Assembly (NCBI RefSeq): GCF_002896875.1
Contig: NZ_CP023278.1
Location: 4,596,501-4,660,500 of the forward strand
From: Nostoc sp. CENA543
Lineage (GTDB): Bacteria; Cyanobacteriota; Cyanobacteriia; Cyanobacteriales; Nostocaceae
Direction of reading: 5' to 3'
Length of the DNA: 64,000 nt
Both the position numbers and the translations under genes were made by a program. The notes below the pieces were generated by a model, which was given only the letters and a program-made list of their open reading frames with translations, was not told the origin of the DNA and made no database searches. Within the stretch, counting starts at the first letter, position 1; every line of letters begins with the position of its first letter. Below, in pieces: positions 26,906-36,104 of this stretch.

Positions 26906-27721
26906 TTATCTGATGAAACTATTATTGGCACAGGGGTTAGCTTGTTCGTTATTACCGTTACTGTAGCCATCTATTAAACATAAATTGCGGATTTCATAGA
27001 TTTCTAATTTGTCAGTGCGGCTACTATAAATTGCCTTTTGTAAGTCAGTGCTACTAGAGGATGAAGGAGAGGGAAAATAATCTACTGCACGTACTAATAA
27101 ATCTTTATTGAAGGGCGTAATTAATTTTTGTCCATCAATCTTTTTTGTCTGTACTAAATCAGCTACCATACCTACACGCCACTGTCCAGGGGCGATTTGT
27201 ACAGGGGGATAGACTCGCTTAATTATCAGTTCTGCGGATATGGCTTGGTTGGGGTTGATAGCAAATACCTCTGGAGGAGTCATATCAGCTATGACACTCA
27301 AAAAACCCTTGCGGAAATCTTCGGAAATGGCGAAACTCGCAACCCAACTACTAGTGGTGACTTTTTGACTCCCGCCGTTGGGGGTTCTGACTAAAATTCC
27401 TGGGTCTGGTTTGGGTTTGGCGACTTCTTCTATATTCTGTGGTGGTAAAGTTCCTGACCAGTTAAATATTGATGTCATGGTTTTACTGACAAACTGACGA
27501 ATGGCTTGAGGTTCTCTGGCTAATTCATCGAGTTTGTTAATCGGTTGACCATCAATTGTCTGTACAAAATTAGGGGGTTTTCGCAGGCTTAATTGGCGAA
27601 TGTTTAAACCTTGGGAGAGGAGTATTAATAATACTAAAAAATGTAAACTAAAAGTGGCGATCGCAAAAATTGTGATTGCACTAATTTTCTGTTCTTTCTT
27701 TCTCGTTAACAAGTTAGTCAT
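26906..27721 (-). CDS. VirB8/TraE-like membrane protein, paralogue 1
   Basis: 271 residues, same plan as the 230-aa neighbour: helix SAITIFAIATFSLHFLVLLI, then IRQFVSKTMTSIFNWSG, GQWRVGMVADLVQTKK, ITPFNKDLLVRAVDYF, and a tail with CLIDG and NPC. The two look like an old tandem duplication; the middle of this one carries a Pro/Gly insert (KPKPDPGILVRTPNGG). In a VirB-type system VirB8 links the inner-membrane complex with the VirB9/10 core. It is 22 bp after the VirB6-like gene. Confidence 0.6.
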   Translation of the reverse strand: MTNLLTRKKEQKISAITIFAIATFSLHFLVLLILLSQGLNIRQLSLRKPPNFVQTIDGQPINKLDELAREPQAIRQFVSKTMTSIFNWSGTLPPQNIEEVAKPKPDPGILVRTPNGGSQKVTTSSWVASFAISEDFRKGFLSVIADMTPPEVFAINPNQAISAELIIKRVYPPVQIAPGQWRVGMVADLVQTKKIDGQKLITPFNKDLLVRAVDYFPSPSSSSSTDLQKAIYSSRTDKLEIYEIRNLCLIDGYSNGNNEQANPCANNSFIR

Positions 27722-27743
27722 TATTACTTTCTACCCTCACAAT

Positions 27744-28811
27744 TTAGAGTCTATCTCTCACCAATTCCGATGTATTACTAATCGCATTAAAGACTGACAT
27801 TCCCCCCAAGCAAGCTAAAATTAAAGATAATAATGGGGCTAAAACACCCAAGAAGATCATAAACCACATTAAATCAGGATTGGCGTTGGGGTCTTGCGCC
27901 GGGCCATTCACTATCACCGCCGCCGTTAAAATGGCAATAATATTAAAGGATATCTTGGCAATTCCCGCCGCTAAAAATCCTGTAATCCAAGCAAAAATCG
28001 GTTTACCAGCTACAGGTAGTAAAGAACCTCCCACCGCTAAAGGGCCTAAAGCTGCTATCAGCAACATTGTGGCTTCAATTAAGTTTTGAAAGGCAAGTTG
28101 TAATGATATCAAAAAGTTTTTAATAGTGGTTTGTACTGTATTTCCCAATAGGGAATTAAAGTTAGTTTCCGTAACAATTCCTGTGCCGAATCTAATTTGA
28201 TTCACTTGATTTTCTAATCTACTAATCCAAACTTGATTCCCGTATAAATTTCTATATTCACGCCAGAGGTTATCAATTCTCTCGCTGGCTTTAGTTAAAC
28301 ATTGAGTTTGTTGTTCACCAGTCAATGATTGACAAGGACGTAGTAAAGAACCGGCGACTTCTTCAGCCACACTCATATTTAATGCTTGTTGATAAACTAG
28401 ATTTCCGTTGGCTGTGGTGATGACTTGTTGATTGACTGTGTTAATAAAGTTACGCACACCCAAGGTCAAACTTGAAAGCATACTACCATTCCCAGCATTA
28501 CTGAGTAGAACTACGACGATAAAAGGCCAAACTAATGCAGATATCGGGCGCGAATATTCACTATGAATGACATCTTTGAGCCATTGAATCATGAAAAATA
28601 AAAGTGTGCCGACGGCGAAGAAAATACCTAAGTTAGTTAATGCGCCATATAAATTGTTACTGGTATTATTTTGCAGTAAGTCTAGCCATTGATTATCCCA
28701 GCTTTCTGCTAGGCGGCGTGCTGTTGTGACACCATTATTGAGGGTGTCGGTGATACCAATTTCAGCTAGGATTTGTTTCGCGCCAAGGCGCAAAGGCACA
28801 AAGTTATTCAT
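27744..28811 (-). CDS. VirB6/TrbL-like polytopic membrane protein
   Basis: 355 residues with about five to six membrane helices: LYGALTNLGIFFAVGTLLFFMIQW, ISALVWPFIVVVLL, LIEATMLLIAALGPLAVGG, PIFAWITGFLAAGIAKISFNIIAILTAAVIV, MWFMIFLGVLAPLLSLILACLGGMSVF. A hydrophilic loop of about 120 residues (110-230) lies between helix pairs. The size, topology and position next to the VirB5-like gene fit VirB6/TrbL inner-membrane components; there is no single diagnostic motif. It is 4 bp after the VirB5-like gene. Confidence 0.55.
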   Translation of the reverse strand: MNNFVPLRLGAKQILAEIGITDTLNNGVTTARRLAESWDNQWLDLLQNNTSNNLYGALTNLGIFFAVGTLLFFMIQWLKDVIHSEYSRPISALVWPFIVVVLLSNAGNGSMLSSLTLGVRNFINTVNQQVITTANGNLVYQQALNMSVAEEVAGSLLRPCQSLTGEQQTQCLTKASERIDNLWREYRNLYGNQVWISRLENQVNQIRFGTGIVTETNFNSLLGNTVQTTIKNFLISLQLAFQNLIEATMLLIAALGPLAVGGSLLPVAGKPIFAWITGFLAAGIAKISFNIIAILTAAVIVNGPAQDPNANPDLMWFMIFLGVLAPLLSLILACLGGMSVFNAISNTSELVRDRL

Positions 28812-28815
28812 AGCT

Positions 28816-29571
28816 TTAGTTATCGGTTTTTGTTCCGAATAAATCGATTTGGGAGGTGGTGCGTAGGAGTCTGGCGGCTTCTGTGGCTGAATCTATTCGT
28901 CGCGCCCGATTTGATTCTTCTATTTGTTGGGATATGTTGGCTAGGTTTAAATTGGAGTATTGGATAAATTGATTGGTTTGTAGGTTTTGCGCTAGAGTTT
29001 CGGCGATGAGTTTTGATTGTTCGCTTTGGATTCTAATGCTTTGATACTGTAAATTAGATTGTCCTTTCGCAGCAATTTCTGCTGACGTACCACCAGGTAT
29101 CATCCCTATGATTTGGTTAAATAAATTATCAGATTCATTACTAATATTGGTAATATTTTCTATTGTTTGTTCTGTGTTTTCTAGTTTATTTTTGGTTCTG
29201 ATTTGGGCATCTCTGCCTAAAACACCAACTACGGAACTACGGGTGATGACTCGATTAATTTCGTTAGTAACTGAGTTAGAATATACTGCCTGATTGTTTT
29301 CAAATTTATCGGGGATGGTATTAAAAAATAAAATACCTTGGCGGGCTTGTTTGCCTGCGTCTATGGGGTTAGGTAAATTTAAATCTCCACGAGCATTGCT
29401 AAGAGCATTTTGAGAGTTATTATCTAAACTATCGTTGAGATTATTTCTCAGATAGTTTTGAAAATCTGTAGAGTAATATTGAAAGTCTGTCCAAACTTTA
29501 CCTAATTGCGCCATTGCCGGCAAAATTAAGAGGGTTGAAAATGTCAGAGTTAATAAAGTAGTTTTTTTCAT
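28816..29571 (-). CDS. Secreted VirB5/TrbJ-like protein
   Basis: 251 residues from ATG 29571 (MKKTTLLTLTFSTLLILPAMA, a clear signal peptide). The open frame extends upstream to 29712, but those codons come from TTTTGAA-type repeat DNA. The mature part is helical and rich in Asn/Gln: LGKVWTDFQYYSTDFQNYL, SIRIQSEQSKLIAETLAQNLQ, NLANISQQIEESNRARR. A secreted helical protein between VirB4 and VirB6 is the usual VirB5/TrbJ place and plan. The assignment is mainly positional. Confidence 0.55.
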   Translation of the reverse strand: MKKTTLLTLTFSTLLILPAMAQLGKVWTDFQYYSTDFQNYLRNNLNDSLDNNSQNALSNARGDLNLPNPIDAGKQARQGILFFNTIPDKFENNQAVYSNSVTNEINRVITRSSVVGVLGRDAQIRTKNKLENTEQTIENITNISNESDNLFNQIIGMIPGGTSAEIAAKGQSNLQYQSIRIQSEQSKLIAETLAQNLQTNQFIQYSNLNLANISQQIEESNRARRIDSATEAARLLRTTSQIDLFGTKTDN

Positions 29572-29596
29572 ATCTGTATCACCCCAGTCACATAAC

Positions 29597-29686
29597 TTAA
29601 TTTTGAATTTTGTAGTAATATCCCGTAGGGAATTTTGAATTTTGAATTTTGTAGCTTGCTTCCCGTAAGGGTATTTTGAATTGATA
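29597..29686. repeat. GAATTTT repeats with CTTGCTTCCCGTAAGGG insert
   Basis: AATTTTGAATTTTG units are interrupted by CCCGTAGGG and by GTAGCTTGCTTCCCGTAAGGG. The same composite occurs at 61376-61440. It fills the gap between the VirB4-like stop and the VirB5-like start. Confidence 0.6.
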
Positions 29687-29689
29687 AGA

Positions 29690-32437
29690 CTAACTACCGC
29701 GTAATGCAGCAACTAATTGCCGAGCAAATGTGGAAATTGCTTCATATTTATTTTCATAAATTTGCATTGCTTGTTGGCGTGCAGTTTGTTCGTGGGGGTT
29801 GTTGGCGACGACTGCTAATTGTTCGTAGCCTGGATAATAACGGCAGAAGGTATGAATACCGTTATCATCTAGTAACCATTGGCTATAAACTCCTTCTTTG
29901 CGGGGGAAAAAGCTTTCGGTGGCGTTGCGTCCGATAATTTCACGGGGATATTTTAAGATGTTGATGAAACTATCTATGGCTACGGGTTGAATGCGTCCAA
30001 TTAATCGGGTAGTCAGGTTTTGTAAAATCTTAGATGCGGCTCTAGATTTAGCGATGGTATCGGGGTCTTGGGCTGATAAGATGACTCTAATACCAGCTTT
30101 AGCACCGTTGGCGCACATTCTGCCGACTAAATCCGAAATTTGGTCAAATTCAAATAAAATTGGGGCTTCATCGATAAAGAAGATAGAAGCGGGACTACTT
30201 AAGGCGCGACGTAAGGCGGCGGAATATGCACTCAATGACAACACCGCCGCATCTTCGTTATCGGAGAGGTTACGCAGTGCAAATACCAATAATTGCGCGT
30301 CGGTGGGAAAGCTAGATGGTGCAGAGATGGCTTGTCCGACACGGCTGGAAAGCCAAAACCTTAAGCGGAGGTGAATTTGGCTGAGTGCGTCTTCGACTCT
30401 ACCACTCACAGAATCGAGTCTGAGATGTTCGGGGGAACAAAAATGCAGAAAGTCTTGGAGAGTGGGGGTTTTTTGCCAAGCTGGAGAACCAAAGCCGCCT
30501 TCTATTGCCATGCGATAGCGTTCTTGAATACCGATATCAGCAAAGAATGCACTTAAAGCTAAGTTGAGGAGGGAACGAACGGTTTGGGCTAGGAGTTGAT
30601 TTTCACTGGATGAGCCTAAGACCATTGTCATTAAGGCTGATTCCAAAAAGGCAGTATAATCGAGCAAGCGATCGCGCTGTTGTTCTGGATCTAGCGATCG
30701 CAAGTCCGGTTGTTCAAATAAGTTATTCGACTGTTTAGAAATATCAAAATAGGCTCCGTTCCCTTCCATAAACTGGGCATAGTCGGTAAAGGTGGATGTG
30801 CCATCAGGTTTAGGAAAGTCTAGGGCGACTACGGGAATATTATGGGCTAAGGCTTGAGTTAAAATTCCTGAAACTAAGACTGATTTACCTGCACGGGTAG
30901 TAGCAAATAAGGCTAAATTTTTGTGCTGGTTAAATAAATCTAAATGTATGGGTGTACCGCCTTCTTCCGCAATTAATTCAAAGCCTTTTTTATCGCCTGC
31001 TTTGGTTAAAACTAAAGGCATTAACCCTGGGACTTCACTAGTTAAATATAACTGACGACGGTTAAAGGGTTTAACTAATAATCCTTCCCAAACTATAGGT
31101 AAGGACTGTAACCAAATTTTCCAAGCATATTCTATTTCTCTGACTACTTGTGCCGGACGTTGGAAACAGTTTTCAATATATCTTGTCGCTTCGTCTAATT
31201 TTTCTACAGTAGGACGATGCACGAAAATTGCTAACCCCGTATAAATAGGAATCGCCCCTTCATATAATTGTTCTTGGGCTGCAACGGATTTTTTTAACTT
31301 TAATTGAGCATTAACATCAATAGTTCTACTTTTTTCTTGCGCCATCAGTGCTGTCATGTTGGACTGTTTCAGCACTCTTTGTAAGGTGGTTTTGACTAAA
31401 GCGGGGTTAGCTGGTGTCAATTCACAGACTATTTCTGTATCAACTATTGTTTCCCGCGCTAGGAGTTCCCACAAGTAACGCAACTGAGCAAATTTATTCG
31501 GCCAGCCACCTGGTTTTTCGAGGAAAGTCAGCGCGCCGATGTAATTATTCTTAACATTTACCCATCGGCGATCGGCACAAGGTACAGCAGTTTCCATTAA
31601 CATGGTTGTACTGTGGATATTTTCAATTAGTAATTTGGTGCTGGGTAAATCTGAATAAACTTGCTCATGCAATCCATTTTCGTCTAAGTGAACTAACTGG
31701 GGAATAGGGATAGCTGGAGTATCATTAAATCTGCGCCAAATATTTTCCCAGAGTTCATCTGCATTCAGGGGTTTGATATCTAAACCCATCTTATTAGATA
31801 ATAACTGTTCCCAACGACAAAAGCCTTGTTGATAAGCTCGGATGATCACAGTTTCTATACGTTGATTTTCAACTTCTGCAATATCACCCTTAAATTTTAA
31901 CCACCAACCTTCCGCTTGTCCTAACAGTTTTTCAATCCAGTCATTAGCATGGCTGGCGTTGGGTTCAATTGTATAAGTTACATAAATTCTCAAGAATTTG
32001 GGCTTACGTAATCCCGCATTCGTCAGTTCTTTAATTCTGGCTCTCTCCGCCATTAATAAATATTTGATATCCCGTGATGAAGCAGTTTTAATTAAATCTG
32101 CAAGTTCCCTTTGTCGTTCCCCATCGGAACTAAAAGAACCCATGTGCAGAGTCATCCTTTCACCTTCAGGGATATCTTTCAGTCCCGATTCAATGTTATT
32201 AAAAATCGTGTCTATTTGTTCGTTTCTTAAAGTGGTATGAATACCACGACACTCAAAACCAAAAACAAAGCAAAATCTATCTTTTTGAGTTCCCTTAGTT
32301 AAAATATACGCGCCAACATCTCGCCCATCTAATAAAATTCGCAGCATGGTCGATAAATGCAGTGCGTCTTCAAAAGGCGTTAATCTACTTTCTTGTCCGC
32401 CGATACCGACGCTTTGTTTTCCGATTTTTTGCTTCAT
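29690..32437 (-). CDS. VirB4/TraC-like secretion ATPase
   Basis: About 915 residues from ATG 32437 (MKQKIGKQSVGIGGQ); the frame is open to 32497. Walker A TTRAGKS near residue 510 and Walker B IFFIDEAP near 750, followed by RVILSAQDPDTI and FINILKYPREIIGRNA, the order of VirB4/TraC ATPases. The N-terminal 400 residues fit the VirB4 N-domain. It powers pilus assembly or substrate export at the inner membrane. It overlaps the upstream VirB3-like gene by 53 bp. Strongest single piece of evidence for the secretion block. Confidence 0.85.
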   Translation of the reverse strand: MKQKIGKQSVGIGGQESRLTPFEDALHLSTMLRILLDGRDVGAYILTKGTQKDRFCFVFGFECRGIHTTLRNEQIDTIFNNIESGLKDIPEGERMTLHMGSFSSDGERQRELADLIKTASSRDIKYLLMAERARIKELTNAGLRKPKFLRIYVTYTIEPNASHANDWIEKLLGQAEGWWLKFKGDIAEVENQRIETVIIRAYQQGFCRWEQLLSNKMGLDIKPLNADELWENIWRRFNDTPAIPIPQLVHLDENGLHEQVYSDLPSTKLLIENIHSTTMLMETAVPCADRRWVNVKNNYIGALTFLEKPGGWPNKFAQLRYLWELLARETIVDTEIVCELTPANPALVKTTLQRVLKQSNMTALMAQEKSRTIDVNAQLKLKKSVAAQEQLYEGAIPIYTGLAIFVHRPTVEKLDEATRYIENCFQRPAQVVREIEYAWKIWLQSLPIVWEGLLVKPFNRRQLYLTSEVPGLMPLVLTKAGDKKGFELIAEEGGTPIHLDLFNQHKNLALFATTRAGKSVLVSGILTQALAHNIPVVALDFPKPDGTSTFTDYAQFMEGNGAYFDISKQSNNLFEQPDLRSLDPEQQRDRLLDYTAFLESALMTMVLGSSSENQLLAQTVRSLLNLALSAFFADIGIQERYRMAIEGGFGSPAWQKTPTLQDFLHFCSPEHLRLDSVSGRVEDALSQIHLRLRFWLSSRVGQAISAPSSFPTDAQLLVFALRNLSDNEDAAVLSLSAYSAALRRALSSPASIFFIDEAPILFEFDQISDLVGRMCANGAKAGIRVILSAQDPDTIAKSRAASKILQNLTTRLIGRIQPVAIDSFINILKYPREIIGRNATESFFPRKEGVYSQWLLDDNGIHTFCRYYPGYEQLAVVANNPHEQTARQQAMQIYENKYEAISTFARQLVAALRGS

Positions 32438-32762
32438 GGTTAACTTCCAACAAGCTTTGATAACGAGCAAAGCCTCTTGTCCAAGTGGGAACTCCAATAA
32501 ATTTACTTAAAAACCGCCAACTCCTACCACCACTTAAAATCCACCAGGTTGCTATTCCCCAACCTGCAATCAGTGCAGTCCATAACCATCTTTGAAAGTC
32601 ATCTGTAAATAAACCTCCAAAAACTCCATTGACGATGAAATAAGCAGCCAGAACAATGACTGTCCAAGGAAATATTTGATCAGCAGGAATTGGCCCCAAT
32701 GATGGTTGAGAACCGAGAATCTGATTAACTGGACGAAAATCTTGCTGTTTTTCCTCAGACAT
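32385..32762 (-). CDS. Small membrane protein in VirB3 position
   Basis: 125 residues from ATG 32762 (MSEEKQQDFRPVNQI). Two adjacent membrane helices (FPWTVIVLAAYFIVNGVFGG and WLWTALIAGWGIATWWIL), then a basic tail (KNRKTKRRYRRTRK). A two-helix protein directly before and overlapping VirB4 is the usual VirB3/TrbD/TraL arrangement, but sequence alone is not diagnostic. It starts 10 bp after the previous gene. Confidence 0.5.
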   Translation of the reverse strand: MSEEKQQDFRPVNQILGSQPSLGPIPADQIFPWTVIVLAAYFIVNGVFGGLFTDDFQRWLWTALIAGWGIATWWILSGGRSWRFLSKFIGVPTWTRGFARYQSLLEVNHEAKNRKTKRRYRRTRK

Positions 32763-32772
32763 AATTAACTCA

Positions 32773-33390
32773 TTATTTATTACTACTATCGCCAATCACA
32801 AAGCCTGTGAGAACATCTGCAACTGTGACAGCTACCACTACTAAAAGCGGAGTTCTCGCTACACTTTGCCAATCTTCATCTTTGCGGACTGCATTAATCA
32901 CACCAACCAAAGAAATCGCTATGTATAGTAAGTAGATGCCTCTGAGAATATTGAATATTAAACTGACTGCTGCTTGACCATTATTATTTGCTGTTCCCTG
33001 AGTTAAAGTATTTTTGAAAAAATCTTCAGCTCGTCTGAAAAATTGTGCCTGAGCCGGAGCAGCAAAATAATCTAACCAAAACAGGCTCATAATCAAAGCC
33101 AATGCTAAAATTTGACAGACAATTAACCATCGTTTTGGCAAATGTGATTGCTGTCCAATTTGTTGCACAACTATGGTGATTAAACTACCAAATAGCAAAC
33201 AAAACAGCAGCAAAGGACTTTTTAAACTGATCACGCTTAAAAATACAATACAAGCTAATAAAAACGGTACTGATTCCAGTAATTGCCGCCACAAAAATGC
33301 TAATTTTTTTCTCACCTTACCAGTACCAGGGGCTGCATTAGCTGTTAAAACTTGCGTATTCTTTTTGGCATGAACAATTTGTCTAGGCAT
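32773..33390 (-). CDS. Membrane protein, candidate VirB2-like pilin precursor with extra N-terminal helices
   Basis: 205 residues. Helices at about 40-75 and 87-108, then a signal-like junction FAAPAQAQFF. After it comes a short polar segment and two more helices (AVSLIFNILRGIYLLYIAISLVGVINAV, ARTPLLVVVAVTVADVLTGFVIG). The part after AQA looks like a two-helix VirB2/TrbC-type pilin. The long N-terminus is unusual for a pilin, so this may instead be a fusion or another membrane subunit. First gene of the block. Confidence 0.45.
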   Translation of the reverse strand: MPRQIVHAKKNTQVLTANAAPGTGKVRKKLAFLWRQLLESVPFLLACIVFLSVISLKSPLLLFCLLFGSLITIVVQQIGQQSHLPKRWLIVCQILALALIMSLFWLDYFAAPAQAQFFRRAEDFFKNTLTQGTANNNGQAAVSLIFNILRGIYLLYIAISLVGVINAVRKDEDWQSVARTPLLVVVAVTVADVLTGFVIGDSSNK

Positions 33391-34110
33391 TTACCAATGT
33401 CCTTACAGTGATTGCAAATATAAGTTGGTTATGATGTTGAAACTTTGATAATTTAGCATAATATAACAGTTGTTATTCAAAAACTTATCTGACCCTATTT
33501 AGAATATCTATCCCTACCATTGTTCATTGTTAAAATTTAGTTAACAACATCTTAATATTGCGTTAAATAGAAATTTGATATTTTCTGTGAAATGGGTTTA
33601 AATATGATATTGAGAATTAGATATTAGGCGAAAACTGACTGATAACTAAATAAATCAACCAAGTAATTTTCTTAAGCATAAATTTGAGCATGAAAGTCAT
33701 TTTTAATTATTTTTTCTGCTACAAGAAGCCTAATCAATGATAGGATAATAGTAAATTAGTTTGACTCTACAATCACCTCTCTGAAATTCTTCACAGATAA
33801 TAATCTTAGCCTAAAGATCCTACCGAGAATGATGCAAATATTCCCCAGGCTAAAAGGCTGCAAGTAAAACCACCGTTAATTAAATTGTATGATTTTGGCG
33901 ATCGCCTAGCCAATAACCTCTGCACTAGGTTACTGGATAGGGGGCAAAATGTCTAGTCTAAAAGGCTACTGGTTCCTTTTTTGGGGATTGGGGACTGGGG
34001 ACTGGGAAAGCAGGGGGCAGGGAGCAGGGAGCAGGGGGAGAAAAACTAATGACTGTTGACTATTGACTAATGACTAATGACTATTGACTAATCACCAACC
34101 AACAATCATC
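33391..34110. other. Long intergenic region upstream of the secretion block and the SDR operon
   Basis: About 720 bp with no supported ORF. Features: hairpin CCAATAACCT-ctgcact-AGGTTACTGG at 33910-33936, a HIP1 GCGATCGC near 33898, STRR and GCAGGGAGCAGGG tracts at 33982-34048, and ATGACTATTGACTA repeats up to 34110. Divergent promoters are expected here. Confidence 0.5.
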
Positions 34111-35088
34111 ATGAAACACCTTGAGGGGAAAGTGGCGTTAGTCACAGGTGCAACCAGAGGCCTAGGCAAAGGAATTGCCATTGGACTAGGAGAAGCGGGA
34201 GCGACTGTGTATATTACAGGACGCAGGTTAAACCCAAACTCCAGTGATGAGGTTGCAGGTAGTTTAATAGAGACACAAGTAGCTGTAGAACAAGCTGGCG
34301 GTGTGTGTATTCCTGCACAGGTAGACCACAGCGACGATGAGCAAGTGCGGTTACTGTTTGAACGTATCCAAGATGAGCAACAAGGAAAGCTCGACTTACT
34401 GGTAAATAATGTATATGCCGGAGTCCCAGCATTAAAAGACGCACAAGGTCAACCATTTTGGGAAAGTGAAACGTCTTTGTGGGATGCTTGTAACAATGTG
34501 GGTTTGCGTAGTCATTATATAGCCAGTGTGTTTGCTGCGCGGATGATGGCAAAGCAAGGACAGGGATTAATCTGTAATATTTCCTCTTGGGGTGGTCTTT
34601 CTTATATCTTTGGTGCAGCTTATGGTGCTGGTAAATCAGGCTGCGATCGCCTAGCATCTGATATGGCTGTAGAACTCAAACCATACAACATCACAGCCGT
34701 TGCCATCTGGCCGGGAATCGTCGGTACAGAACTCTTTTCCACCCTCGCCGCCGAAATAGCACAGCAAGATAATGTTAATCCCAGCAACTCAGTTCTTAGT
34801 GAGCGATTCAATTGGGAAACCCCCCTATTAACAGGAAGAGTCATCGCCAAATTAGCCACAGAACCAAACCTGATTCGCCGCACCGGCAAAGTGCAGATTG
34901 TCGCCGAATTAGCACAAAAATACGGCATAGTCGATCAAGAAGGCAACTTACCCGCATCCCTCCGTTCCCTACGCTTCCTCATTCCGGCTGCAATACCCAA
35001 CCTCAGAAAAAACCCTTCACTCATCCCAGACATTAAAATCCCGTGGTCACTTCTACTATTAACCGCCCTCCAATCCCCTAAGATTTAA
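34111..35088 (+). CDS. Short-chain dehydrogenase/reductase (DHRS1-like)
   Basis: 325 residues from ATG 34111 (MKHLEGKVALVTGATRGLG); a TTG at 34084 would add nine residues from repeat DNA. Motifs: TGATRGLGKGIA nucleotide-binding, NNVYAG, ISSWGGLSYIFGAAYGAGKSG with catalytic Ser, Tyr and Lys (YxxxK). The layout W..NNVGLRSHY fits the DHRS1-like SDR group. The substrate is unknown. First gene of a probable three-gene operon with a second SDR and a flavin monooxygenase; a 190-bp repeat-bearing spacer follows. Confidence 0.9.
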   Translation: MKHLEGKVALVTGATRGLGKGIAIGLGEAGATVYITGRRLNPNSSDEVAGSLIETQVAVEQAGGVCIPAQVDHSDDEQVRLLFERIQDEQQGKLDLLVNNVYAGVPALKDAQGQPFWESETSLWDACNNVGLRSHYIASVFAARMMAKQGQGLICNISSWGGLSYIFGAAYGAGKSGCDRLASDMAVELKPYNITAVAIWPGIVGTELFSTLAAEIAQQDNVNPSNSVLSERFNWETPLLTGRVIAKLATEPNLIRRTGKVQIVAELAQKYGIVDQEGNLPASLRSLRFLIPAAIPNLRKNPSLIPDIKIPWSLLLLTALQSPKI

Positions 35089-35133
35089 TCAGACTCTCAA
35101 GGGGTATAGGGGTTTTAAGGGTGTAAGGGTATA

Positions 35134-35232
35134 GGGCAAGCAAGAAGTGTGGGAGGGGTGGGAGGTGTGGGAGGATAGGGAAGAAATCTTTCCCCCCACA
35201 CTCCCCACACTCCCCACACTTCCCCATCTTCC
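35134..35232. repeat. Palindromic repeat GAAGTGTGGG...CCCACACTTCC, copy 1
   Basis: About 100 bp, reverse orientation relative to copies at 43361-43448 and 58143-58221. It can fold on itself (GTGTGGGAGG with CTCCCCACAC). It fills the spacer between the two SDR genes. Confidence 0.65.
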
Positions 35233-35279
35233 CAATCCCCAGTCCCCAATCCCCAATCCCCAATCCCTCAAATTGCTAA

Positions 35280-36104
35280 ATGACCCAACTATCCCAGACA
35301 GTTATTCTCATCACTGGTGCATCCGGTGGATTTGGACAGGAACTAACTAAACAATTGTTAGCAGCCGGTAGCCGACTAATTTTGACAGACATAGATGAAA
35401 CTGTCTTGCGTCAACGCGTCACAGAAATTCAACAACAAGTCAAAACTGGTGAAGTGTTAGCTTGTCTTGCGGCTGATTTATCTACATCCGCCGGATGTGA
35501 AACCCTTTATCATCAAGTCAAAACCTTAAATATCCCCGTTGAAATTCTCATTAATAATGCTGGCATTGGCTTATTTGGTCGCATGGATGAAGTCCCCCAA
35601 GATAAATGGGAACGTCTCATGCAGGTAAATCTCCTCTCTCCCATGCGCTTAAGTGCCTTATTTGCAGCTGACATGATTACTCGCCGCCAAGGCCACATCG
35701 TTAATATTTCCTCCTTAGCTGGTTGGTCAGCAATTAACGGTTTAGCTCATTATTCCGCCAGCAAATTTGGCTTGCGTGGATTTAGTGAAGGACTATACCA
35801 AGAACTCAAAGACTACAATGTGAAAGTAACAGCAGTTTATCCTTTCTTTAGTCGTACCCCCATTCTGGAGTCAGAACGTTTCGGCACTCTCGCCAAACAA
35901 TTTCAGGGATTTCCAGAAGATTTGGTGACAGACCCCGCCGATGTGATGCGTGCCACAATTCAAGGGATTATTTGCAATCAACTGCACGTATTTCCAGATA
36001 AAACGGCTAAAACTGTACATCTGCTGAAAAGATATTTCCCTCGGTTACTCGACTGGGTAAATGCTGGGTTTGGTAGGAGGTTAAAAAGTGGTGACAGTAA
36101 GTAA
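35280..36104 (+). CDS. Short-chain dehydrogenase/reductase
   Basis: 274 residues. Classical SDR: ILITGASGGFGQELTKQL, LINNAGIG, IVNISSLAGWSAINGLAHYSASKFGLRG with Ser/Tyr/Lys catalytic residues. Its end overlaps the start of the flavin monooxygenase gene by 17 bp, so the two are probably translationally coupled. It may act on the product or substrate of the monooxygenase; the metabolite is unknown. Confidence 0.9.
   Translation: MTQLSQTVILITGASGGFGQELTKQLLAAGSRLILTDIDETVLRQRVTEIQQQVKTGEVLACLAADLSTSAGCETLYHQVKTLNIPVEILINNAGIGLFGRMDEVPQDKWERLMQVNLLSPMRLSALFAADMITRRQGHIVNISSLAGWSAINGLAHYSASKFGLRGFSEGLYQELKDYNVKVTAVYPFFSRTPILESERFGTLAKQFQGFPEDLVTDPADVMRATIQGIICNQLHVFPDKTAKTVHLLKRYFPRLLDWVNAGFGRRLKSGDSK

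Noticed and set aside
28816-29712. Extended start of the VirB5-like protein at 29712
   Set aside because: The extra 47 codons come from GAATTTT repeat DNA; the signal peptide begins at 29571.
23860-33390. Complete conjugative transposon
   Set aside because: No relaxase, coupling protein, integrase, excisionase or att-like direct repeats could be found in the window.
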